Shown piece after piece: positions 8,838-17,324 of a stretch of DNA of 64,000 nt. The translations under genes were made by a program, and so were the position numbers. The first letter of the stretch is position 1. Each line of letters begins with the position of its first letter. The notes below the pieces were generated by a model. The model was not told the DNA's origin and searched no databases. It saw only the letters and a list, made by a program, of their open reading frames with translations. Source of the DNA: Pseudomonas paraglycinae (lineage in GTDB: Bacteria > Pseudomonadota > Gammaproteobacteria > Pseudomonadales > Pseudomonadaceae); contig NZ_BQHR01000008.1 in the NCBI RefSeq assembly GCF_021601625.1, forward strand, positions 62,001 to 126,000, written 5' to 3'.

Positions 8838-9440
8838 ATGACTTCGAACTCGCCACTACCACCCTGCTCCATTCTGTTGCTGGCAGGTGGACGCGGCCAG
8901 CGGATGGGCGGCCAGGACAAGGGACTTGTGGAATGGCACGGTGAACCACTGATCGCACATCTGCATCGCAAGGTTCGGCCGTTGACGGATGACCTGATCA
9001 TCTCCTGCAACCGCAATCGTGAACGCTATGCGCCGTTCGCCGACCAATTGGTAAGCGATGACGAGGAGGACTTTCCCGGACCATTGGCCGGTATACGCGC
9101 CGGCTTGAAAGCCGCGCGCCACACCCACCTGCTGGTTCTGCCCTGTGATGTTCCGCGCATCGATATTGCGCTTCTGCACAGCATGCGCGAGGCGGCCAGT
9201 CTGAATTCTGAAAAACCTTTAATGTTGCGCCATGACGATCACTGGGAACCGCTACTTTGCGTGATCCCGGTGGCACTCCTGCCGGCATTCGAAAACGCCT
9301 GGAGCGCAGGAGAACGCAGCCCCGGCCGAGTGATGCGCAATCTTGATGCCCAGGCCCTGGTTTGCCCTGACAACGATCCACGCCTGGCCAATCTCAACAC
9401 CCCTGAACTGTTGAGTTCGCACAACACTGTGTCAGACTGA
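8838..9440 (+). CDS. mobA: molybdenum cofactor guanylyltransferase MobA
   Basis: The 200-residue enzyme carries the nucleotidyltransferase signature [18 protein letters not shown] (residues about 11-28), a [15 protein letters not shown] segment, and PCDVPRID for metal and nucleotide binding. It attaches GMP to molybdenum cofactor to form the MGD form used by DMSO-reductase-type enzymes. It is transcribed away from moaB-moeA, so the shared 81-base region probably holds both promoters. Confidence 0.93.
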   Translation: MTSNSPLPPCSILLLAGGRGQRMGGQDKGLVEWHGEPLIAHLHRKVRPLTDDLIISCNRNRERYAPFADQLVSDDEEDFPGPLAGIRAGLKAARHTHLLVLPCDVPRIDIALLHSMREAASLNSEKPLMLRHDDHWEPLLCVIPVALLPAFENAWSAGERSPGRVMRNLDAQALVCPDNDPRLANLNTPELLSSHNTVSD

Positions 9441-9518
9441 CAGCATTCAAGGAACTTGCACGCCTTGTATACGTCTCAAGCTCAGTAACCAAAAGAATTT
9501 CCCTTCGGAGACACACTC

Positions 9519-9740
9519 ATGACTCAACGGACCCTCGCCACTTTCATGCTCGCACTGGGCCTCGCCACCCTCGCCGGTTGCGCTTCGCCAACAGTGATCA
9601 CCTTGAATGACGGTCGCGAAATCCAGGCTGTCGACGCCCCTAAGTATGATGAAGATTCGGGCTTCTACGAGTTCGAACAACTGGACGGCAAGCACACTCG
9701 CATCAACAAGGATCAGGTCCGCACAGTCAAAGAGCTGTAA
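9519..9740 (+). CDS. small YgdI/YgdR-type lipoprotein (DUF903)
   Basis: This 73-residue precursor has a lipoprotein signal peptide with lipobox LAGC at residues 20-23, then a short SH3-like domain (VITLNDGREIQAVDAPKYDEDSGFYEFEQL and a terminal TVKEL), which is the YgdI/YgdR pattern. It should be lipidated and anchored in an envelope membrane. Ala-Ser follow the Cys, so an outer-membrane location is likely. The function of the family is poorly known. CGGAG lies upstream of the ATG. Confidence 0.85.
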   Translation: MTQRTLATFMLALGLATLAGCASPTVITLNDGREIQAVDAPKYDEDSGFYEFEQLDGKHTRINKDQVRTVKEL

Positions 9741-9765
9741 GTCTTCAGTTCGACAGCGGATACAG

Positions 9766-9791
9766 AAAAGCCCGCAATATGCGGGCTTTTT
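9766..9791. terminator. rho-independent terminator (bidirectional)
   Basis: A perfect 11-bp stem (aaaagcccgca / tgcgggctttt) with a 3-base loop is followed by T. It lies between the lipoprotein gene and the convergent pseudouridine synthase gene. Confidence 0.85.
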
Positions 9792-9823
9792 CGTGTCTGG
9801 CAGAAAAGGGTCGATACCCGGAA

Positions 9824-10717
9824 TCACCAGTCCAGCGTGATTCGGCTTTCAAATTCGCGCACCTGCCCCGTGACCGGATCGATGAATCGCAATCCCTGCG
9901 CCAGCAGTTTGAGCGGATTGGCGTAGTCATCTTCAACGTCTTTGAGCACTTCAGGGTAGAACGGATCATTGCAGATGCTCGCCCCCAGCGCCGTCATGTG
10001 CACCCGTAGCTGATGCTTCTTGCCAGTTACCGGGTACAGGCCGTAGCGCCAGAGTTCGCCGTTCTTTTCACGAACCTCCACCGCCGTTTCAGTGTTACTC
10101 ACACCCGGCCCTTCCTGCATGCGGAAAAACGGTTCGCCGTCGACCATGCGACTCTTGTGCACCAACGGAAAGTCCAACTCGGGCAGCGCGGCCGCAATGG
10201 CTTCATAGCGTTTTTCGATCTGCCGAGTCGGGAACAGTGACTGATACGCCGACCGCGTCTGTGGGTTGGCCGAAAAAATCACCAGCCCGGCCGTGTGCCG
10301 GTCAATCCGGTGCAGCGGCACCAGATGGGGATTGTCCAGGCGCCGGATCAATCGGCGAAGCAACGTCTGTTCCACGTACTCGCCTGCCGGGGTCACCGGC
10401 AGGAAATGCGGCTTGTCCGCCACCACCAGATGGTCATCCGCATACAGGATCGACTCGACCACCGGGATCGGCTTTTCATCCGGCACTTCACGGAAATAGT
10501 GAATGCGCAGCCCTTCCTTGTAGGGCAAGTCCAACGCAATCGGCTGACCCTGACCGTCGAGCACCCGGCCCCGGGCGATCCGATCCAGCCATTGATCGCG
10601 CCCGATGGCATTGAAATGCTCACACAGGCAGTCGAGCACTGTCCGCCAGCTACCGGGGGGCAGATACAGCGTGCTGGCCTGATTCTGTGCGGCGGAAAAC
10701 GTTGATGTGCTGGACAT
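9824..10717 (-). CDS. RluA-family pseudouridine synthase
   Basis: The 297-residue enzyme has the catalytic RluA motif HRIDRHTAGLVIFS (about residues 135-148), where the Asp is the nucleophile. The C-terminal KKHQLRVHMTALGASI is the conserved RluA-family substrate-binding element. An N-terminal S4-like part is weak. It isomerises uridine to pseudouridine in rRNA or tRNA; the site cannot be named from sequence. Confidence 0.88.
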   Translation of the reverse strand: MSSTSTFSAAQNQASTLYLPPGSWRTVLDCLCEHFNAIGRDQWLDRIARGRVLDGQGQPIALDLPYKEGLRIHYFREVPDEKPIPVVESILYADDHLVVADKPHFLPVTPAGEYVEQTLLRRLIRRLDNPHLVPLHRIDRHTAGLVIFSANPQTRSAYQSLFPTRQIEKRYEAIAAALPELDFPLVHKSRMVDGEPFFRMQEGPGVSNTETAVEVREKNGELWRYGLYPVTGKKHQLRVHMTALGASICNDPFYPEVLKDVEDDYANPLKLLAQGLRFIDPVTGQVREFESRITLDW

Positions 10718-10785
10718 ACGAAAACTCTAACCTTCAAAGCAGAGCGGCATTATCCAACACCGGACGCAGCAGACCTAGCGCGGAA

Positions 10786-11121
10786 TCAGGCGGGGATCGA
10801 TTTGAGCGCTGCTGCCTCGGTGAATTCCTTCAGCCAGCGAAGTACATCAACGGCTTCCCAGCGACCTGGGTCATACAAAGCGTACAAAAGCCCCTGATAA
10901 CCGACCACATCCAGTTGCTTGTGATAGCCGGCGCGCTGGAACAACGCCTCGATCTCGGCAAAGCAGGTGTTGAAATGCAGCTTGTTGAAGGGAGTCTTGC
11001 CTTCCGTGACCAGACCGTCCAGGCGCAATTCGTGGACGGCCTCGCGCACTACGTCAACCGACATCCCGTTCACGCTGCTTTTCAACTGTTCGACATTGAC
11101 CACGGTGGCTCCCTCTGACAT
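10786..11121 (-). CDS. conserved hypothetical protein, 111 residues
   Basis: The protein starts MSEGATVVNVEQLKSSVNG and is soluble, with a probable alpha/beta fold. It was not recognised as a named domain family, though it looks like a protein conserved across Pseudomonas. It has a Trp- and Arg-containing C-terminal helix (GRWEAVDVLRWLKEF). ATG is preceded by a GAGGGAG-like site. It lies in a minus-strand series with the pseudouridine synthase downstream and a glutaredoxin-like gene upstream. Confidence 0.7.
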   Translation of the reverse strand: MSEGATVVNVEQLKSSVNGMSVDVVREAVHELRLDGLVTEGKTPFNKLHFNTCFAEIEALFQRAGYHKQLDVVGYQGLLYALYDPGRWEAVDVLRWLKEFTEAAALKSIPA

Positions 11122-11267
11122 CCAGTTTGCCCTGACAAATGCCCGAAAACGGCAAGGCAGGCCAACCCAATTACTGTATGCGCATACAGTAACCGAATAA
11201 CCCGAAAAGTGCCAAGCCGTGATTAGCGAAGGTGACGAACGCCATCAACGCAAACGAGAAAAAGTCA

Positions 11268-11504
11268 TTAACGCAGGAATGCCACCACCTGATCGGCGCT
11301 GAACGGCCACCCCAGTTCCGCGCCGGTATCGACCCTGCGCAAGACCGGAATCCGCAGGCTGTAAGCCTCGAACCATGATTCATCGTCAGCAATATCCACC
11401 AGCTCCACCAGCAGACCATGCTCGACAAAAGGCATCAGTTCGGCCTCCGCGACTTCACACAAATGGCACCCCAGGGTGCCGAACAACTGGCATTCAGGAA
11501 GCAT
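11268..11504 (-). CDS. glutaredoxin-family protein (DUF836)
   Basis: The 78-residue protein has a thioredoxin-fold start (CQLFGTLGCHLCEVAEAEL) with the active-site pair Cys-His-Leu-Cys at about residues 13-16, followed by the cis-Pro region LRIPVLRR. It matches the short glutaredoxin-like DUF836 family. A thiol-disulfide role is inferred from the motif; its partner is unknown. Confidence 0.82.
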   Translation of the reverse strand: MLPECQLFGTLGCHLCEVAEAELMPFVEHGLLVELVDIADDESWFEAYSLRIPVLRRVDTGAELGWPFSADQVVAFLR

Positions 11505-11694
11505 GTGCGCTCAACCCCAAAAATCGAGTGATCATTCTAGGCCTGCCCGCAAAGCCCGTCGACCCACCCACCGGGTTCGATCCCGTCCCTTGTAAAACCC
11601 TGATGTAAATCAGCCCACAAAATCGCCATTTACGCGATGCTCCGGTGTTTTTTACCTCTACGCTTGAAGAGCCTGACCTGTCCCGGAGTGCCTT

Positions 11695-13407
11695 GTGTTT
11701 GCCAATCTGCTGATCATTCTGGCGTCGTCCCTGGTGATGATTGCCCTGTTCCGTCGCCTGCGCCTGCCGCCTGTGCTGGGCTACCTGTGCGTGGGCTTGA
11801 TGGTCGGGCCGAAGGCATTCGACTGGATCAATGAAAGCGAACATCTGCCGGATCTTGCCGAATTGGGCGTGGTGTTTCTGCTGTTTTCCCTGGGGCTGGA
11901 GTTCTCCCTGTCGAAAATGATTGCCCTGCGCCAGGTGGTTTTCCGACTGGGCAGCCAGCAGGTGCTGATCACCACATTCCTGCTGGGAGGCGTGCTGATG
12001 CTGTTGGGCATGCCTGCTACACCGGCCTTGCTGCTGGGCGCTGGCCTGTCGTTGTCATCCACTGCAATCGTAACCAAAGAACTGGGCAGTCTCGGCGAAA
12101 TCTTCAGCAGCCATGGCCAGAACGCGGTGGGTGTCCTGTTGTTCCAGGACGTGGTGGCCGTGTTGCTGCTGACGCTGGTGCCAGTGTTCGCCGGCAGCAG
12201 TGATCAGGCCTGGTACTGGGCGTTGCCCCTGACCTTGTTGAAGACCGTCTTGCTGTTCTTCGGTTTGTTGTTGACCAGCCGCTGGCTACTGCCCCGCCTG
12301 TTTCAGGAAGTCGCGGCGTCCCGCTCAGCAGAGTTGTTCGTGCTGCTGGCACTGGTGATCGTGTTGCTGACGGCCTGGCTGACCCACCTACTGGGCCTGT
12401 CTCCGGCCCTCGGCGCGTTCCTCGCGGGCATGCTGCTGGGCGAGAGCCATTACCGGCATCAGATCGAGGCCGATATCCGGCCGTTTCGCGACATTCTGCT
12501 GGGACTGTTTTTCGTCAGCATCGGCATGCTGATCGACCTGCAACTGTTCGCCAGCCACAGCCTGCTGATTATCGGGATGACCCTGGGTTTGCTGGTGATC
12601 AAAGGCCTGGTGGTGGCGCTATTGGTGAAATGGCGCGGCAGCGACAGTGAAACGGCCTGGCGCAGCGGTCTCGCCCTCGCCCAGGGCGGTGAATTCTGCT
12701 TCGCCCTGATGGCGCAGATGCAGCAGAGCCGGTTGCTCCCCGCCGAGATCGGCGCCCTGCTGCTCGCCGCCACCTTCTGCTCGATGCTGCTGACGCCCCT
12801 GCTGTTACGCGCCGCACCGCGCATCGCCGCCGCCCTGCACCGCAAACCCAATCAGGAAGCGCAGATCGAGGAAATCAGCGCCCTCAATGCCGGGTTCGAC
12901 GGGCATGTGGTGATCTGTGGCTACGGCCGTGTCGGTCAGTCGATCGGACGCTTCATGCGCAATGCCGGGCAATCCTACGTCGCGCTGGACAACGATCCGG
13001 TGCGGATTCAGGAAGCCGCCACCGCCGAACGCGACGTCCACTACGGCGATTCAACCCGCGGGGATCTGCTCACCGCCGTCGGTTTGCTGCGCGCCAGGTT
13101 GCTGGTGATTGCCGTGGATCAGGCCGATGTGGCCTTGCGGGTTCTCAAGGAGGCCAGACGTCTCAACCCGACGGTGCCGATTCTGGTGCGCACCCGGGAC
13201 GACAGCCAGTCGGCAGAGCTGAAGGCAGCCGGCGCCAGCGAAGTGGTGCCGGAACTGCTGGAGTCGAGCCTGATGCTCGGCTCCCATGCCCTGATCCTGC
13301 TGGGGTTTCCTGCACACCGGGTGCAGGAGAAAGTCGATCAGGTGCGCATCGATCGTTATCGCCTGCTTCACGGCTTTTACCCCGGAACCGACGATGAAGA
13401 GACCTAG
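11695..13407 (+). CDS. Kef/CPA2-type monovalent cation:proton antiporter with TrkA-N domain
   Basis: The 570-residue protein has about 12 membrane segments (residues 5-385) of the Na_H_Exchanger family, including PVLGYLCVGLMVGPKAF and the helix GLSLSSTAIVTKELG. A cytosolic TrkA-N/Rossmann domain follows (about 400-520, HVVICGYGRVGQSIGRF). This is the KefB/KefC plan for glutathione-gated or nucleotide-regulated K+ efflux. Whether it is glutathione-gated cannot be told; no kefF/kefG partner gene is adjacent. GTG at 11695 is used as start. It converges on the ammonium transporter gene with a 4-base overlap. Confidence 0.88.
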   Translation: MFANLLIILASSLVMIALFRRLRLPPVLGYLCVGLMVGPKAFDWINESEHLPDLAELGVVFLLFSLGLEFSLSKMIALRQVVFRLGSQQVLITTFLLGGVLMLLGMPATPALLLGAGLSLSSTAIVTKELGSLGEIFSSHGQNAVGVLLFQDVVAVLLLTLVPVFAGSSDQAWYWALPLTLLKTVLLFFGLLLTSRWLLPRLFQEVAASRSAELFVLLALVIVLLTAWLTHLLGLSPALGAFLAGMLLGESHYRHQIEADIRPFRDILLGLFFVSIGMLIDLQLFASHSLLIIGMTLGLLVIKGLVVALLVKWRGSDSETAWRSGLALAQGGEFCFALMAQMQQSRLLPAEIGALLLAATFCSMLLTPLLLRAAPRIAAALHRKPNQEAQIEEISALNAGFDGHVVICGYGRVGQSIGRFMRNAGQSYVALDNDPVRIQEAATAERDVHYGDSTRGDLLTAVGLLRARLLVIAVDQADVALRVLKEARRLNPTVPILVRTRDDSQSAELKAAGASEVVPELLESSLMLGSHALILLGFPAHRVQEKVDQVRIDRYRLLHGFYPGTDDEET

Positions 13408-14612
13408 TCCTGGCTCACCGCGCCGATCTTGTGCAGCGACAGGTCGGCGCCGTAGTACTCCTGTTCCTGACTCAGGCGCAGACCATGCAATGCCTTGATC
13501 GAACCGTAGACGGCGAAGCCGCCGATCAGCGCCACCGCCACACCGAGGGCGGTGCCAATCAACTGACTGATCAGGCTGACGCCGCCGAGTCCGCCCAACG
13601 CGGTCGAGCCGAAGATCCCGCAGGCAATGCCGCCCCACACACCACACAGACCGTGCAACGGCCAGACACCCAGCACATCGTCGATGCGCCATTTGACCTG
13701 CGCCGCCGTGAAGCACCAGACAAACAGGGCGCCGGCAATCGCGCCGGTCACCAGAGCGCCGACCGGATGCATCAGGTCGGAACCGGCACACACCGCCACC
13801 AGCCCGGCAAGCGGGCCATTGTGCAGAAAACCCGGGTCGTTGCGCCCGACGATCAGCGCCGCTACCGTGCCGCCGACCATGGCCATCAGCGAGTTGACCG
13901 CCACCAGTCCGCTGACCCCTTGCAGGGTCTGCGCGCTCATCACGTTGAAGCCAAACCAGCCGACGATCAGGATCCACGAACCCAACGCCAGAAAAGGAAT
14001 GCTCGACGGCGCGAACGCCACCAGCCTGCCATCGCGATAGCGCCCGTTGCGCGGCCCGAGCAGCAACACCGCCGCCAGCGCCAGCCAGCCGCCCATGGCA
14101 TGCACTACCACCGAACCCGCGAAGTCATGGAAAGGGGCACCGAACTGCGCGGTCAGCCAGGCTTGCAGACCGTAGTTGCCGTTCCAGATCATGCCTTCGA
14201 AAAACGGGTAGATGAACGCTACGATCAGCGCCGTGGCGCACAGTTGCGGCACAAACCGCGCCCGTTCCGCGATACCGCCGGAGATGATTGCCGGGATCGC
14301 CGCCGCAAAGGTCAGCAGGAAGAAAAACTTCACCAGCCCATAACCATGATCAGCACTGAGCACCGCCGCCGGCTGCAGGAAGGTCACCCCGTACGAAAGC
14401 CAGTAGCCTATAAAGAAATAGGCCAGGGTCGACACCGCAAAGTCGCTGAGAATTTTCGACAGGGCGTTGACCTGGTTTTTCTGGCGAACCGTTCCGACCT
14501 CCAGAAACGCGAAACCGGCGTGCATGGCCAGTACCATGACCGCACCGATCAGAATGAACAACGTGTTGGAACTGTGAACCAGCGTGTCCACAGCGCTTTG
14601 CAGATTTTCCAT
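13404..14612 (-). CDS. amt: ammonium transporter, Amt/MEP/Rh family
   Basis: This 402-residue protein has 11 predicted membrane helices. It includes the family patterns AGFAFLEVGTVRQKN, FFLLTFAAAIPAIISGGIAER and DFAGSVVVHAMGGWLAL, with the pore His in HPVGALVTGAIAG and VWPLHGLCGVWGG. It moves ammonium across the inner membrane. The start MENLQSAVDTL fits the family, but no Shine-Dalgarno sequence precedes it. An in-frame extension to 14825 looks non-coding. Unlike amtB in many genomes, no glnK gene is adjacent. Confidence 0.9.
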   Translation of the reverse strand: MENLQSAVDTLVHSSNTLFILIGAVMVLAMHAGFAFLEVGTVRQKNQVNALSKILSDFAVSTLAYFFIGYWLSYGVTFLQPAAVLSADHGYGLVKFFFLLTFAAAIPAIISGGIAERARFVPQLCATALIVAFIYPFFEGMIWNGNYGLQAWLTAQFGAPFHDFAGSVVVHAMGGWLALAAVLLLGPRNGRYRDGRLVAFAPSSIPFLALGSWILIVGWFGFNVMSAQTLQGVSGLVAVNSLMAMVGGTVAALIVGRNDPGFLHNGPLAGLVAVCAGSDLMHPVGALVTGAIAGALFVWCFTAAQVKWRIDDVLGVWPLHGLCGVWGGIACGIFGSTALGGLGGVSLISQLIGTALGVAVALIGGFAVYGSIKALHGLRLSQEQEYYGADLSLHKIGAVSQD

Positions 14613-14930
14613 GAGGAGGCAGACCCAAGGCAGAAAAAGGCACCAAATCGGTTCATGCGCGCATTTCATGCACCAAGTTGCGACTGCACGATCACTGATC
14701 CGGTGGTTCGGTGAACCGCTTTGGCGCACAAGGTCGATGGGCTGACATGAACCTTCATCATCCGGGCCTTGCTCTGCCCGGCTTCGCGCCCGGCAACAGC
14801 GCACTGCCACCGATCGACGCACCACGACACAGCAAAAGTTGTACCAGCCATTTGCACTGAACCTTCACACTTGGCTCATACTCGAACGCTTCAGAACACC
14901 GCTTCAGAACGCCACTTACGGAGATCCCCC
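14613..14930. promoter_or_regulatory. divergent region between amt and the DUF883 gene, weak sigma-54-like element
   Basis: On the minus strand a TTGGTGC-ATGAA-ATGCGC sequence (14661-14677) has the GG-N10-GC spacing of a sigma-54 promoter, about 50-65 bases before amt. Nitrogen control of amt through sigma-54 is common, but the match to TGGCAC-N5-TTGC is only partial. On the plus strand the DUF883 gene has a good GGAG ribosome site. Confidence 0.35.
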
Positions 14931-15245
14931 ATGGCCAGCATCAAGGCAAAGACTGCTCAAGAAATCCTGATGAACGACTTCCAGACTCTGGTCAGCGACA
15001 CTGAGCGGTTGCTGGAACACACCGCCACGCTGGCCGGTGATCAGGCTGACGAGCTGCGCGAACAGATCCACGAAAGCCTGCTTCGCGCGCGGGAAACCCT
15101 GAAGCTGACCGAAGAAACCCTACGCGAGCGCGGTCAGGCGGCGGTCACCGCCACCGAGGATTACGTGTCGGCCAACCCTTGGCAATCGGTGGGCATCGCC
15201 GCCGGCGTCGGCTTTCTGATCGGCCTGCTGGCCACGCGGCGCTGA
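14931..15245 (+). CDS. DUF883/ElaB-YqjD family ribosome- or membrane-associated protein
   Basis: This 104-residue protein has a long amphipathic helix (residues 10-80) and a C-terminal glycine-zipper membrane segment (VGIAAGVGFLIGLLATRR), the ElaB/YqjD/DUF883 layout. E. coli YqjD binds ribosomes at the inner membrane in stationary phase, and a similar role is possible. It heads a three-gene operon: the next gene starts 2 bases past its stop. Confidence 0.88.
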   Translation: MASIKAKTAQEILMNDFQTLVSDTERLLEHTATLAGDQADELREQIHESLLRARETLKLTEETLRERGQAAVTATEDYVSANPWQSVGIAAGVGFLIGLLATRR

Positions 15246-15247
15246 TC

Positions 15248-15634
15248 ATGTCGATCGGTGAATCCGGCCCGAATGCGGGCACCGCCTCTTCCACGCGTCG
15301 CCTGGGGGCTGCCGTTCTCGGTCTGCTGCACAGCCACGTCGAACTGTTCGGCATCGAACTGCAGGAACAGAAATCACGCACCGTCAGCCTGTTGCTGTTC
15401 GCCGGTCTGGCGCTGGTGTTTGCGCTGCTGTTGCTGGTCGGCCTGTCGACCCTCGTACTGATCGTGTTCTGGGACACGTATCGCCTGGCCGCAATCATTG
15501 GTCTGTGCGTGTTCTACACCTTGGCAGCAATCTTTTGCGCGCTGCGTCTCAAGGCCGCGATCTTCGATGAATCCTCGCCCTTCCACGGCACGCTGGAAGA
15601 ACTGGCCAATGACCGGGAGCGCCTGCTGCCATGA
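15248..15634 (+). CDS. phage holin-3-6/YqjE-type small membrane protein
   Basis: The 128-residue product has two hydrophobic segments (about residues 45-70 and 78-100) and the N-terminal LGLLHSHVELFGIELQEQKSR helix of the YqjE/Phage_holin_3_6 family. Despite the family name, no phage genes are near; in E. coli yqjE sits with yqjD and yqjK, as here. Its last codons overlap the next gene by 4 bases. Confidence 0.85.
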   Translation: MSIGESGPNAGTASSTRRLGAAVLGLLHSHVELFGIELQEQKSRTVSLLLFAGLALVFALLLLVGLSTLVLIVFWDTYRLAAIIGLCVFYTLAAIFCALRLKAAIFDESSPFHGTLEELANDRERLLP

Positions 15635-15969
15635 GCCTGCCTGAACTTCCGCACAACAGCTCACGCCGGGAAATGCGCAAGGCACTGATCCGTTTGCGCA
15701 TGGAAATGCATCGTCAGGAAATCCGGCACGAAACCGGCCAGGTCCTGCAACCTCTGCAACGCATGCGCGGCATGACGCAAAACCTGCAGGGCGGTTTCGG
15801 CATCAAGCACGCGCCGTTGTGGGGCGTGGCGGTTGTGACGCTGCTGGGTTTCATCACGGGTAAAGGGGCCAAAAGCGGTGGCGTCGGCGGTTTGACCCGA
15901 CTGATCCGCCTGGGCACAAGCCTGGCTCCGCTGATCAAGCTGGTCATGCAGAACTCGAGCAAGCGCTGA
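15631..15969 (+). CDS. small membrane-associated protein in the DUF883/YqjE operon
   Basis: The 112-residue protein has a basic N-terminal helix (RREMRKALIRLRMEMHRQEIRHE) and a hydrophobic stretch (about residues 63-76, LWGVAVVTLLGFITG). It overlaps the holin-type gene by ATGA, so it is translated with it. It occupies the position of yqjK in E. coli but similarity to YqjK could not be established. Function is unknown. Confidence 0.75.
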   Translation: MSLPELPHNSSRREMRKALIRLRMEMHRQEIRHETGQVLQPLQRMRGMTQNLQGGFGIKHAPLWGVAVVTLLGFITGKGAKSGGVGGLTRLIRLGTSLAPLIKLVMQNSSKR

Positions 15970-16092
15970 ACCCTCGCATCTGGCTGCATTCTTGCAACAC
16001 CGGCGGGATTGAATCTCTTATCCGGAGATTCAATCCCGCTTGCCTATCCGGCCGGCAAAATCTGACCAGAACAAGAACGACAAGGAGGCCCC

Positions 16093-17256
16093 GTGATCGA
16101 CGGGCAACCGCTCGCCTGCTTTCAACCTTTCATCGATACCGCCACCGGACGCATTGCAGGCGTCGAGGCACTGGGTCGTCTGCGCCAGGCCGATGGCCAA
16201 CTGGCATCGGTCGGACCGCTGTTCGCCGACCCGCGCACCCCGGCCATCGCGCTGCGCCGAATGGACCGGCAGATTCGCGACAACGCGCTGAGTCGACTGC
16301 ACGAGGCGCCGCCGGACTGGTTTCTCAGCCTGAACATGTCACCGCGCTGGATCAGCCGCTTGCGTGCCGACCAAGCACTGCCCAGCCTGAAGCAACTCGC
16401 GCGGCACGGTATTGACCCGCAACGGATCGTTTTCGAAATCACCGAACTCGGCGGCAACAGCCAGCGCCTGACCGAAGTCGTGGCGCGCTATCGCGATGCC
16501 GGCGCCCGGATTGCCATCGATGATTTCGGCGCGGGGTATTCACAGCTTGATCGCGTGCTGGCGCTGCAACCGGACATTCTCAAACTCGACATGCGCCTGT
16601 TCCAGGCCGCCGCACTTGGCGGACCGAGCAGTGACGTGGTCAAGGCCCTCGCGCAAATGGCCGAAAAGACCGGCTGCTGGATCATCGCAGAAGGCGTGGA
16701 AACCGCAGCGCAACTGAATTTTGCGCTGGAGTGCGGATCGCGTTACGTGCAGGGATTTCTGTTCGCCCGGGCGCAGGAGGCGCTTTTCGGTACCAATGAC
16801 TTCGTGGAGCGCTTTGCCGAGCTGCGCCAGTCTTACGTGCGTCAGAAGCTGGCCGAGCGCAGCAAACTGATGTTCATGCGCCAGCAGCTCAGCGAACTCA
16901 TGACCATCCTGCAAACCTGGGCCCAGGCCCGCGCTCCGCTCAGTGCACTGCCACAGCTCGACGCGTTCCCCTGGCTGCTGCGCTTTTACCAATGCGACCG
17001 TCACGGCACTCAGCTGACGCCGAACCTGGAATGGCGACAGAGCGGCTGGGTGGCCGACAACCGCTACCTGGGCCACAACTGGTCGTGGCGCCCCTACTTC
17101 TATCACCTGCTGGCCGAAGGCTGGGAGGAACGGCGACTGACCCTTTCCAACACCTATCGCGACGCCACCAGCAACCAGTATTGCCTGACCGCCGGGCAGT
17201 TTTTCGATAACGGCGAGCGTCTGTTGCTGATCGACATTGATGCGGCGGGGCTGTAG
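16093..17256 (+). CDS. EAL-domain cyclic-di-GMP phosphodiesterase with C-terminal Cache-like domain
   Basis: The 387-residue protein has an EAL domain (about residues 5-235) with key residues intact: GVEAL (Glu25), [24 protein letters not shown] and AEGVET. It should hydrolyse c-di-GMP to pGpG. The C-terminal part (about 260-387) resembles the PDC/Cache-like domain of YkuI-type proteins ([28 protein letters not shown]). There is no membrane segment, so this sensor domain should be cytosolic. The GTG start has AAGGAGG 7 bases upstream. It lies between the DUF883 operon and dgt. Confidence 0.88.
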   Translation: MIDGQPLACFQPFIDTATGRIAGVEALGRLRQADGQLASVGPLFADPRTPAIALRRMDRQIRDNALSRLHEAPPDWFLSLNMSPRWISRLRADQALPSLKQLARHGIDPQRIVFEITELGGNSQRLTEVVARYRDAGARIAIDDFGAGYSQLDRVLALQPDILKLDMRLFQAAALGGPSSDVVKALAQMAEKTGCWIIAEGVETAAQLNFALECGSRYVQGFLFARAQEALFGTNDFVERFAELRQSYVRQKLAERSKLMFMRQQLSELMTILQTWAQARAPLSALPQLDAFPWLLRFYQCDRHGTQLTPNLEWRQSGWVADNRYLGHNWSWRPYFYHLLAEGWEERRLTLSNTYRDATSNQYCLTAGQFFDNGERLLLIDIDAAGL

Positions 17257-17324
17257 TTGCGCTTGCAGATGCCAGCCTGAACCGGGAAGCTAGGGAATCA
17301 GTCACCAGACGGAGAGAATCAGCC

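Noticed and set aside
13431-14714. 427-codon open frame antisense to the ammonium transporter gene
   Set aside because: Highly biased (Arg/Gln/His) composition and exact overlap of a well-supported gene.
15248-15634. Holin-type gene as evidence for a prophage
   Set aside because: The Holin-3-6/YqjE family is chromosomal in many bacteria; its neighbours are DUF883 and other non-phage genes.
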